From positions 1 to 43,455 of the forward strand of contig NZ_NMQZ01000045.1 in the NCBI RefSeq assembly GCF_002864685.1: 43,455 bases of DNA, written 5' to 3'. The translations under genes and the position numbers were made by a program. The notes under the pieces are model-generated. The model did not search any database. It was not told where the DNA came from and saw only the letters and a list, made by a program, of their open reading frames with translations. Source of the stretch: Alloalcanivorax mobilis (GTDB lineage Bacteria > Pseudomonadota > Gammaproteobacteria > Pseudomonadales > Alcanivoracaceae). Shown here piece by piece: positions 33,664 through 43,455 of the stretch; within the stretch, counting starts at the first letter, position 1; each line of letters starts with the position of its first letter.

Positions 33664-35994
33664 GTGACCGACAGGGAAAAGGAAGCCGGGGTCTTGGCGA
33701 GCGGCCGTGCGCAGCGCTGGAATCGGGGGCTGTTGCTGGTCGGTGCCGGGTTAATGATCCTGGTGGTGTCCCTGGCTCTGCACAGCGCCTGGCGTGACCC
33801 GGCCGCGGGCGGCCCGACCATCGACCGGCGCGGCACCGGCGACGGCGCGCCTGACTTCGTTGGCTCGCGGGCCTGCGCCGGCTGCCACGCTGAACAACAC
33901 CAGGCCTGGCTCGGTTCCCATCATCAACTGGCGATGCAACCGGCCAGCGAAACCAGCGTGCTCGGTGATTTCAATCAAGCGCGCCTGGCGGATGGCGACG
34001 GCGCCACCTTTTTTCGCGATGGCGACGCCTTCATGGTGCGCACCACCGGTCCTCAGGGCACCGTGCGCGACTACCCGATCCACTACACCTTCGGAGTCGA
34101 GCCCCTGCAGCAATATCTGATCGCACTGCCCGGTGGCCGCTTGCAGGCCTTCGGCACCGCCTGGGACAGCCGCCCCCGCGAACAGGGCGGCCAGCGCTGG
34201 TTCGCGCTGTATCCGGAGTCCCAGGGGCAGCCTTCCAGCCCGCTGCACTGGAGCGCCATCGACCAGAACTGGAACGGCGCCTGTGCGCACTGCCATTCCA
34301 CCGGGCTGCGCAAGCATTACGATGCCAAGACACAGCGCTACGCGACCACCTTTTCAGAGGTCAGCGTCGGTTGCGAAGCCTGCCACGGGCCCGGCTCGGC
34401 CCACCTGGCCTGGGCCCGCGATCCCCACGGGCACGCCAACATCGGCCCCGGCCATGGCCTGAGTCTGGATTTCGGCAAAGACGCTCGCGGCCACTGGCGC
34501 TATGACGCCAGCGCCGGGCGGGTGATCGGGCAGGGCCCGCGCAGTGGCGCATTGGAAGTGGAAACCTGCGCCCGCTGCCACGCCCTCGGCACGCCGATTC
34601 ACGAAGACCCGGTGCACGGCCAGCCGGTCAGCGACGAGATCCGCGTGGCGTTGCTCGACCCCGAGCTTTATTTTCCGGACGGGCAGATCAAAGGCGAGGT
34701 GTTCGAATACGGCTCCTTTATCCAGAGCCGCATGTTCCACGCCGGCGTCACCTGCGCCAATTGCCACGAGCCGCACAGCGCCCGGTTGCGTGCCGAGGGC
34801 AACGGCCTGTGCACCCAGTGCCACCAGGCCGCCGCCTATGACACGCCGGCTCACTCACACCACCCGGCCGGCTCCGCGGGTTCGCAGTGCGTGGCCTGCC
34901 ACATGCCCGAGCGCACCTATATGCGCATCGATGGGCGCCGCGATCACAGCATTCGTGTGCCCCGGCCGGATCTGTCGGCGTCCCTCGGCACGCCCAATGC
35001 CTGTAACCAGTGCCACCAGGACCGAAGCCCGGCCTGGGCGGCGGGCCGCATCGACCACTGGCGTGCTGCTCACACCAAGGGCTTACAGCGGTTTGGGCCG
35101 GCATTGTGGGCGGCGGGCGAAGGCGCGCCCGGCGCCGGGCAAAGTCTGGAGCGGCTGATCGGCGACCCCGAGCAACCGGCGATCGCCCGTGCCACCGCCC
35201 TGTCATTGCTCGCCGACAGCGCCGCCGGCAACCAAATCGACGATGCCGGCTCGCTGTTCCGGCAGGCCGCCGACGACCGGTCGCCACTGGTAAGGCGCGC
35301 CGCCGCGCGCCATCCGTCGGCGGCGCTTGCCCTGCTCGACGATCCGGTGCGCGCGGTGCGCATCGCGGCGGCGGAATCGCTGGCCGCGTTGGCGGCGCCA
35401 CCGTCATCGCGGGCCGCGTCGCAAACCCTGCAGGCGGCGGCGGGCCAGTACCGTCAGGCCCAGGCGTTGAACGCCGACCGTCCCGAGGCGCACCTGGGGC
35501 TGGCCGGTTTTCACGCCGCCCAGGGTGATCTGGAACGCGCCCAGGCCGAGCTGGAAACCGCGCTGGCCCTGGACCCGGCTTTTGTGCCAGCAGCGATCAA
35601 TCTGGCCGATTTCCACCGCGCTCAGGGTCACGATGACAGGGCCGAAGCGGTGCTGCGCGAAGCGCGGCGCCATGCCCCCGAGGCGCCCGCCTTGAGCTAC
35701 GCACTGGGCTTGCTGGAAGTGCGCGGCGGGCATCACAAGCAGGCCCTGGAAGCGCTCGCCGCCGCCCGGCGCCAAGCGCCCGATAACCCCGAATACGCAT
35801 ACGTCTATGCCTTGGCGCTGAACGAACGCGGTGACAGCGCCGGGGCCATTGAGGTTCTGGAAGCATCCCTGGGTCAGCATCCCTTCCACCGGCCCTCCAT
35901 CGCCGCGCTGGCCAGCTTTTACGACCAGCTTGGCCAGCCCGACCAGGCGATGCGCTATCAGCGGATGTTGCGGCAATGGGGGCAGGTTCCGTAA
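33664..35994 (+). CDS. Octaheme c-type cytochrome with TPR domain
   Basis: Predicted periplasmic electron-transfer protein of 776 residues, anchored by an N-terminal helix (about 21-40). Eight CxxCH haem sites start at residues 71, 207, 237, 302, 364, 383, 409 and 447. After about residue 465 there is a helical repeat region with HEAT-like pattern (ARATALSLLADSA), then TPRs (for example PEAHLGLAGFHAAQGDLERAQAELETALALDP). The start is GTG with a GGGG-rich site upstream. Related cytochrome-c554-like/TPR proteins are known without clear function. It probably shares the transcript of sulfatase 2. A link between electron transfer and sulfate-ester breakdown is not obvious. Confidence 0.87.
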   Translation: MTDREKEAGVLASGRAQRWNRGLLLVGAGLMILVVSLALHSAWRDPAAGGPTIDRRGTGDGAPDFVGSRACAGCHAEQHQAWLGSHHQLAMQPASETSVLGDFNQARLADGDGATFFRDGDAFMVRTTGPQGTVRDYPIHYTFGVEPLQQYLIALPGGRLQAFGTAWDSRPREQGGQRWFALYPESQGQPSSPLHWSAIDQNWNGACAHCHSTGLRKHYDAKTQRYATTFSEVSVGCEACHGPGSAHLAWARDPHGHANIGPGHGLSLDFGKDARGHWRYDASAGRVIGQGPRSGALEVETCARCHALGTPIHEDPVHGQPVSDEIRVALLDPELYFPDGQIKGEVFEYGSFIQSRMFHAGVTCANCHEPHSARLRAEGNGLCTQCHQAAAYDTPAHSHHPAGSAGSQCVACHMPERTYMRIDGRRDHSIRVPRPDLSASLGTPNACNQCHQDRSPAWAAGRIDHWRAAHTKGLQRFGPALWAAGEGAPGAGQSLERLIGDPEQPAIARATALSLLADSAAGNQIDDAGSLFRQAADDRSPLVRRAAARHPSAALALLDDPVRAVRIAAAESLAALAAPPSSRAASQTLQAAAGQYRQAQALNADRPEAHLGLAGFHAAQGDLERAQAELETALALDPAFVPAAINLADFHRAQGHDDRAEAVLREARRHAPEAPALSYALGLLEVRGGHHKQALEALAAARRQAPDNPEYAYVYALALNERGDSAGAIEVLEASLGQHPFHRPSIAALASFYDQLGQPDQAMRYQRMLRQWGQVP

Positions 35995-36380
35995 AGGGCC
36001 AGGGTCGGGCGCAGGGCGACTGACGTCTGCCTCTCGTAACTCAACGGCTCGACGTGTAGCCATAATAGCTGCGTAGTCGCACCGCTTCCCGTAATGGGTT
36101 TTGATCCTGGCGTCCGACGTCCGACGTCCGACGTCAAACGTCAAACGTCAGACGAACCGACCCACGCCCCCAGCCGCCCGCCCCGAACACGCGAGGCCGG
36201 CTCTCGGTAAATCTTCCGATCTCGCCGCCAGGGTGCGCAAAATGGGCCCGGCGTGGTGAATTCGACCGCTGTTAAGGCTAGACTGGCAGGCTTTACGGTC
36301 GCACCTCGGGCCGCTGATGAACGTGGCGGCGGGCCTCGTTTCGCGGACCGCGTCGGCGGTTTTGCTTTTTCCGGAGCGGC
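35995..36380. other. Intergenic region before smc
   Basis: 386 nt without a credible gene. It contains the 7-nt repeat array at 36111-36154 and presumably the smc promoter, for which no good -35/-10 pair is visible. Confidence 0.7.
36111..36154. repeat. Heptanucleotide tandem array CGTCCGA/CGTCAAA
   Basis: Six consecutive 7-mers: CGTCCGA three times, CGTCAAA twice and CGTCAGA once, then CG. Same period as the array at 1-31 but a different sequence. Confidence 0.9.
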
Positions 36381-39300
36381 ATGAGCCGCGATGCGTACTC
36401 TATGAGACTGAAAACCATAAAACTGGCCGGGTTCAAATCCTTCGTGGACCCCACCTCGGCCCTGTTCCCCGACAACCTGACCGCGGTGGTGGGCCCCAAC
36501 GGCTGCGGCAAGTCCAACATCATCGACGCCGTGCGCTGGGTGATGGGGGAGTCTTCCGCCAAGCATTTGCGCGGCGAGTCCATGGCCGACGTGATCTTCA
36601 ACGGTTCCAACGCCCGTAAGCCGGTGGCGCAGGCCTCCATCGAGCTGGTGTTCGACAATTCCGACGCCACCGTCAGCGGCGAGTACGGCAAATTCAACGA
36701 GATTTCGGTAAAGCGCCAGGTCACCCGGGATGGGCAATCCAATTACTACCTCAACGGCACCAAATGCCGGCGCAAGGACATCTCCGACATTTTTCTCGGC
36801 ACCGGCCTGGGGCCGCGCAGCTACGCGATCATCGAGCAGGGCATGATCTCCCGGCTGATCGAAGCCAAGCCGGAAGAACTGCGCGTCTATATCGAAGAGG
36901 CCGCCGGCATTTCCAAGTACAAGGCGCGCCGCCGCGAGACCGAAAACCGCATGCGCCGCACCCGCGAAAACCTGGAGCGGCTCACCGACATCCGCGACGA
37001 GCTGGCCCGCCAGTTGGAGCGGCTCAGCCGCCAGGCGTCGGCGGCGGAAAAGTACAAGCAGTTCAAGGAAGAGGAACGGCACAAGAGCGCCCAGCTCAAG
37101 GCCCTGCGCTGGCGGGGCCTGGACGCCCAGGTGAAACAACTGGATGTGGTGATCGGCGAGCTGGAAGTGGCCACCGAGGCGAAGATCGCCGAGCAGCGCC
37201 ATGTGGACGCCGAGATCGAGCGCCTGCGCGAAAATCACAACGAGGTGCAGGAGCAGTTCAACCAGGTGCAACAGCGGTTCTATGCGCTGGGCGCCGAGGT
37301 GGCGCGTCTGGAACAGAGCATCCAGCATCAGCGTGAGCGGCGTCAGCAGCTGTATGAAGAGCTGGAGCAGGTCACCGCCAGTTGGCGCGAAGCGGATCAA
37401 CACCAGAGCACCGACGCCCAGACCCTCGCCGAACTGGAACAAACGCTGGCCGGGCTGGAACCGGACCTGGACCTGGCCAGCGAGCGCCAGGAGAGCGCCA
37501 GCGAGGCGTTGGCGCTGGCCGAAGAGGCGATGCAGGAGTGGCAGCAGGCTTGGGAAACCTTCAACGGGCGAGCGGGGGAATCGCGCCGCCAGGCCGAGGT
37601 GGAGCAGTCGCGCATTCAGCATCTGGAAAAATCCATTGAGCGGCTGCGCGATCGCGCCGAGCGGCTCACTAAAGAGCAGGCCTCGCTGGACGCCGGCCCG
37701 CTGGCGTCCGAGATGCGCCAGTTCGAAGAACAGGTGGCGCAATTCCAGGAGCAGCGCGAGGAAAGCGAGCTGCGCGCCGAGAGCCTGCAGGAAGAGATCA
37801 ATCAGCACCGCCGGCAAAACGGCGAGCGCGGCCGCGAGCTGGACGACGCCCGGGAAAAACTGCAGGCCCTGAAAAGCCGGCACACCTCGCTGGAGGCGCT
37901 GCAGAAGGCGGCGATGGGCGACGACGGCGCGGTCAGCGACTGGCTCGCCGAGCACGATCTGGATGACAAGCCGCGGCTGGCGGATCGCATTGACGTGGCC
38001 GAAGGCTGGGAAAACGCCGTGGAGGCGGTGCTCGGCGACGCCCTGCAGGCGATCAGCGTGGAAGGGCTGGACGCGGTCAGCGACTGGCTGGCCGACCTCA
38101 CCCACGGGCGCGTGGCCATGGTGCAACCGATGGTGCAGCCCTCCGCCGTCGCCGGCGGCGACGCCCACGGCGCGCTGCTGCGCGATCAGGTCTCCGGCGC
38201 CGTGCCCGAAGGCCTGCTGGCCGGCGTGCACGCGGTGGACAGCCTGGCCGACGCCCTTGCCCTGCGTGCCCGGCTCGCCGCCGGGCAGTCGGTGGTCACC
38301 CGCGATGGCATCTGGCTGGGGCCGGACTGGCTGAAGGTGGCCCGCGAGCGCGACCAGGAAGCCGGCGTTTTGGAACGCCGCCGTGAACTGGAGACGCTGG
38401 GCGGGCAGATCGACGACGCCGAACAGCGCGTCGAGACCCTCAAGGCGCAGCTCGAAGAAACCCGCGAGCAAGTCGCGGCGATGGAAGAAGAGCGTGAAGA
38501 AGTGCAGCGCCAGGCCAGCCGGCTGAGCCGCGAACTGGGCGAGGTCAGCGCCCAGGTGAGCGCCCGTCAGGTGCGTCTGGAGCAGATCACCATGCGCCGC
38601 GAGCGGCTTGGCAAGGAACTCGAAGAGACCGGCGAACAGCTCGAACAGGAACAGCAACAGATCAAAGAGGCCCGCGCCGTGCTGGCCGAGGCGCTGGACG
38701 CCATGGAGCAGGATTCCGGCGAACGTGAAGCGCTGCTCTCGCGCCGCGACGAAACCCGCCTGCGCCTGGACGAAGCCCGCCAGCAGGCGCGCCAGCAGCG
38801 CGACCTGGCCCATCAGGTGGAAATGCAGGCGCAGGGCGCGCGCACCCAGGCGCAATCATTGCGCCAGAATCTGGACCGTCTGGAATCCCAGGTGGCGAGC
38901 CTGGCGGAACGCAAAGCGCTGCTGGAAAGCCAGGCCAGCGATGGCGATGACCCCAACACCGAGCTTCAACAGCAGTTGGAAGAAAAGCTGGAAATGCGCC
39001 TGCAAGCGGAGCAGAACCTGGTCGAGGCGCGCCGTGGTCTGGAAGACGTGGAACACCAGATGCGCGACCTGGAAGGCCGCCGTGGCCAGTTTGAACGGCA
39101 GGCCCAGGACGTGCGCGACACCATGAACGCCAAGCGCATGCAGTGGCAGGAACTGAGCACCCGCCGGCAGACCGTGGCGGAACAACTGAGTGAGCAGCAT
39201 TTTGACCTGCAAACGGTGATCGCCAACCTGCCCGAGGACGCCGACGAGCAGCTGTGGTCCGAGGAGCTGGAGCAGATCGGCCAGCGCATCGCCCGGCTGG

Positions 39301-39911
39301 GCCAGATCAACCTGGCGGCGATCGAGGAATACCAGCAGCAATCCGAGCGCAAACAATACCTGGATCAGCAGAACGACGATCTGGACGACGCCCTGAAAAC
39401 CCTGGAAAACGCCATTCGCAAGATTGATCGCGAAACCCGCACCCGCTTCAAGGAGTATTTCGACCGCATCAACAAAGGGCTCCAGGAGCTGTTCCCCAAA
39501 GTGTTTGGCGGTGGCCACGCCTATCTGGAGCTGACCGGTGATGACCTGCTCGATACCGGGGTGACCATCATGGCGCGCCCGCCGGGCAAGCGGAACAGCA
39601 CCATCCACCTGCTTTCCGGTGGCGAAAAGGCGCTGGTGGCGTTGTCGCTGGTGTTCAGTATTTTTGAACTCAACCCCGCGCCTTTCTGTCTGCTCGACGA
39701 GGTGGATGCGCCACTGGACGACGCCAACGTGGGTCGGTTCTGTAATCTGGTGCAGGAAATGTCGACGCGGGTGCAATTTATCTATATCACCCACAACAAG
39801 ATCGCCATGGAGATGGCGCACACCCTGATGGGCGTGACCATGCACGAGGCCGGCGTATCGCGGCTGGTCTCGGTGGACGTGGAAGAGGCCGCCGAGATGG
39901 CGGCCATGTAG
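36381..39911 (+). CDS. smc: Chromosome segregation protein SMC
   Basis: Condensin ATPase that organises the chromosome together with ScpA/ScpB. The 1176-residue protein has an N-terminal ATPase half with Walker A G38-P-N-G-C-G-K-S, long coiled coils (Gln/Glu/Arg-rich, about 170-500 and 680-1020), a globular hinge around 520-680, and the C-terminal half with LLSGGEKALVALSL near 1077 and Walker B CLLDEVDAPLDDANV near 1105. GGAG lies 4-5 nt before the ATG at 36381. Homologues commonly start at the internal MRLKTIKL (36402), which has no ribosome-binding site here. Followed by zipA as in pseudomonads. Confidence 0.97.
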   Translation: MSRDAYSMRLKTIKLAGFKSFVDPTSALFPDNLTAVVGPNGCGKSNIIDAVRWVMGESSAKHLRGESMADVIFNGSNARKPVAQASIELVFDNSDATVSGEYGKFNEISVKRQVTRDGQSNYYLNGTKCRRKDISDIFLGTGLGPRSYAIIEQGMISRLIEAKPEELRVYIEEAAGISKYKARRRETENRMRRTRENLERLTDIRDELARQLERLSRQASAAEKYKQFKEEERHKSAQLKALRWRGLDAQVKQLDVVIGELEVATEAKIAEQRHVDAEIERLRENHNEVQEQFNQVQQRFYALGAEVARLEQSIQHQRERRQQLYEELEQVTASWREADQHQSTDAQTLAELEQTLAGLEPDLDLASERQESASEALALAEEAMQEWQQAWETFNGRAGESRRQAEVEQSRIQHLEKSIERLRDRAERLTKEQASLDAGPLASEMRQFEEQVAQFQEQREESELRAESLQEEINQHRRQNGERGRELDDAREKLQALKSRHTSLEALQKAAMGDDGAVSDWLAEHDLDDKPRLADRIDVAEGWENAVEAVLGDALQAISVEGLDAVSDWLADLTHGRVAMVQPMVQPSAVAGGDAHGALLRDQVSGAVPEGLLAGVHAVDSLADALALRARLAAGQSVVTRDGIWLGPDWLKVARERDQEAGVLERRRELETLGGQIDDAEQRVETLKAQLEETREQVAAMEEEREEVQRQASRLSRELGEVSAQVSARQVRLEQITMRRERLGKELEETGEQLEQEQQQIKEARAVLAEALDAMEQDSGEREALLSRRDETRLRLDEARQQARQQRDLAHQVEMQAQGARTQAQSLRQNLDRLESQVASLAERKALLESQASDGDDPNTELQQQLEEKLEMRLQAEQNLVEARRGLEDVEHQMRDLEGRRGQFERQAQDVRDTMNAKRMQWQELSTRRQTVAEQLSEQHFDLQTVIANLPEDADEQLWSEELEQIGQRIARLGQINLAAIEEYQQQSERKQYLDQQNDDLDDALKTLENAIRKIDRETRTRFKEYFDRINKGLQELFPKVFGGGHAYLELTGDDLLDTGVTIMARPPGKRNSTIHLLSGGEKALVALSLVFSIFELNPAPFCLLDEVDAPLDDANVGRFCNLVQEMSTRVQFIYITHNKIAMEMAHTLMGVTMHEAGVSRLVSVDVEEAAEMAAM

Positions 39912-39987
39912 GCTGGTCAATACCCTGCTTTGACAAGCATCTCCCCGGTGACGAATTATTGGGGCCAAATTTGAAAGGAAGAGGCAA

Positions 39988-40923
39988 ATGGGCCTGAATC
40001 TGGAAACATTGATCGGCATTCTGGTTATTCTGATCCTCCTGATTCTCGCTGACGGCGTGCGGCGCATGATCCGTGAGCGGCACGGTCGGTTGCGCATGCG
40101 CATCGACCGGCGTTTTCGGGATCAGGGCGTGGACGACGAGGATGACGGCTACCCCTCCGAGCTGATGGGCGGGCCACGGGTACGCAACCGGGACATCGAC
40201 CCGGAGAGCGCCGACGACGATGGCGCGCCGCCGATGATGATGGACGAAGCGCAACAGCCGCCACCGAGACCGAGTGCCGAGCAGCAAAGCCTGTTCGACA
40301 GCGAGCCCGAGCCCGAGCCGGAGCTGGAACCCGAGCCGCCCACGGCGCAGCCGGAACCGGCGCGCGCGCCGACGGCCCCGGCCGCCGCCGCGACCCGGCG
40401 GGAAGCGCCGGTCAGAGAGCCGGCGCCACGGGAAGCACCCCGTCGCGAAACCGCCGAGCCGCCGCGCCAATCGGCGCCGAACCAGCCGGTGCTGGAGGTA
40501 ATCGTATTCCATCTGATCGCCCGCCGGCCCGAGCGCTTCGATGGCCAGGCGATGCTCAGTCTGCTGCTGGAAGGCGGTCTGCGCTATGGCGATATGCACA
40601 TCTTTCACCGGCACCGTGAAGTGGCGGGCGCCGAGCAATTGGAATTTTCGGTGGCCAACGCGGTGGAGCCGGGCACCTTCGACATCGACACCATGGAAGA
40701 GCAGCAATTCGCCGGCATCACCTTCTTTATGAAGCTGCCCGGCCCCGGCGAGCCGCTCGGCTCGCTGGATCGCATGCTCTCGATTGGCCGCCGCATGGCC
40801 GAGCAACTGGACGGCGAACTCAAGGATGAGCAACACAGCGTGCTCACCCCGCAAACCATGGAACACCTGCGCCAGCGAGTGCAGGAATTCGAGCGCCGCC
40901 AGCGCGTTTCCCACGGCGCTTGA
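39988..40923 (+). CDS. zipA: Cell division protein ZipA
   Basis: Membrane anchor that tethers FtsZ at the division site. The 311-residue protein has the typical three parts: an N-terminal helix (about 5-22, TLIGILVILILLILADG), a basic then Pro/Glu/Ala-rich unstructured linker to about residue 165, and the C-terminal FtsZ-binding domain (VLEVIVFHLIARRPERFDGQAMLSLL through RMAEQLDGEL). AGGAAGAGG before the ATG is a strong site. Gene order smc-zipA-ligA supports the call. Confidence 0.95.
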   Translation: MGLNLETLIGILVILILLILADGVRRMIRERHGRLRMRIDRRFRDQGVDDEDDGYPSELMGGPRVRNRDIDPESADDDGAPPMMMDEAQQPPPRPSAEQQSLFDSEPEPEPELEPEPPTAQPEPARAPTAPAAAATRREAPVREPAPREAPRRETAEPPRQSAPNQPVLEVIVFHLIARRPERFDGQAMLSLLLEGGLRYGDMHIFHRHREVAGAEQLEFSVANAVEPGTFDIDTMEEQQFAGITFFMKLPGPGEPLGSLDRMLSIGRRMAEQLDGELKDEQHSVLTPQTMEHLRQRVQEFERRQRVSHGA

Positions 40924-40963
40924 CGCGCACGCGGCTTCGCCGCGAGTTGCGAGCGACAAGCCT

Positions 40964-40977
40964 CAAGCTGCAAGCTG
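40964..40977. repeat. Short heptamer repeat (CAAGCTG)x2 before ligA
   Basis: Two tandem CAAGCTG units within a stretch rich in AAGC/GCTTG words. The related GCTGCAAGCTTCAAGCG occurs near 22532. Weak as an array by itself. Confidence 0.5.
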
Positions 40978-41013
40978 CCCAGTCGGCACGGCCAGCTTGT
41001 CGCTTGCCGCTGA

Positions 41014-43368
<2,355 letters not shown>

Positions 43369-43407
43369 GGGCTGCGGTTTGCGAACCAGGGCCCGCTACA
43401 GTGCCCC

Positions 43408-43432
43408 TGTGGGAGCGATCCTTGATCGCGAA
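43408..43432 (-). repeat. REP-like palindrome, copy 6 (inverted)
   Basis: Stem GCGATC-CTT-GATCGC, matching copy 3. The flank beyond it (to 43455) is an inverted, diverged copy of the flank of copies 1 and 2. It lies just after ligA and may act as its transcript end. Confidence 0.8.
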
Positions 43433-43455
43433 CCGAGCCGAAAGGCGAGGCCGGC

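Noticed and set aside
36141-38855. Long minus-strand open frame (904 codons) opposite smc
   Set aside because: It is antisense to a secure smc gene in GC-rich DNA; its Leu/Phe/Gln/Ala-rich composition mirrors the coiled-coil codons and there is no domain.

Overview
The window looks like chromosomal DNA of a high-GC marine-type gammaproteobacterium. The core gene order (smc-zipA-ligA, uvrB next to an aspartate-family aminotransferase and tRNA-Asn, galU-pgi-algC) and the REP elements built on a GTGGGAGCG arm resemble Alcanivorax/Pseudomonas-like Oceanospirillales. The genus is inferred from style and gene order, not from a database match.

Region 1 (74-15419) is a surface-polysaccharide locus. 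A GC-rich sugar-nucleotide block (galU, a ugd homologue with substituted active-site residues, pgi, algC-type mutase, galE) runs into a lower-GC export and assembly cassette. That cassette holds a TPR-Wzm fusion permease overlapping galE by 4 nt, a short Wzt ATPase, a sulfotransferase-like protein, a glycosyltransferase split by a frameshift at a T8 tract, a core-2/I-branching-type glycosyltransferase, a GT2 enzyme, UDP-galactopyranose mutase (glf) and another GT2 enzyme. Together they suggest an ABC-exported, galactofuranose-containing, possibly sulfated O-polysaccharide or capsule. A hotdog-like protein follows, then a REP-rich spacer and, on the minus strand, a WbaP/WcaJ-type initiating sugar-phosphate transferase.

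Region 2 (18672-23466) contains uvrB (minus), the aminotransferase, and tRNA-Asn whose promoter overlaps the preceding hairpin. The tRNA is followed by two decayed tRNA-Asn 3' copies, each with its own hairpins and terminator, then a block of nested palindromes and a cytosolic-type Cys-rich copper-storage protein (minus).

Region 3 (23751-35994) is an accessory region. It has a solute-binding-domain lipoprotein overlapping a cation-diffusion-facilitator-like transporter with a non-canonical metal site, and then CysZ. Next comes a probable sulfatase module: response regulator, 7TM histidine kinase and lipoprotein sulfatase on the minus strand, divergent from a second lipoprotein sulfatase and an octaheme cytochrome c-TPR protein on the plus strand. 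Both sulfatases end in dockerin-like EF-hand tails. The combination of sulfatases, a dedicated two-component system, a multiheme cytochrome and a nearby sulfate transporter is the best candidate here for an undescribed system.

Region 4 (36381-43368) is housekeeping: smc, zipA and ligA. Different 7-nt tandem repeats lie upstream of galU, smc and ligA, and a last inverted REP closes the window.
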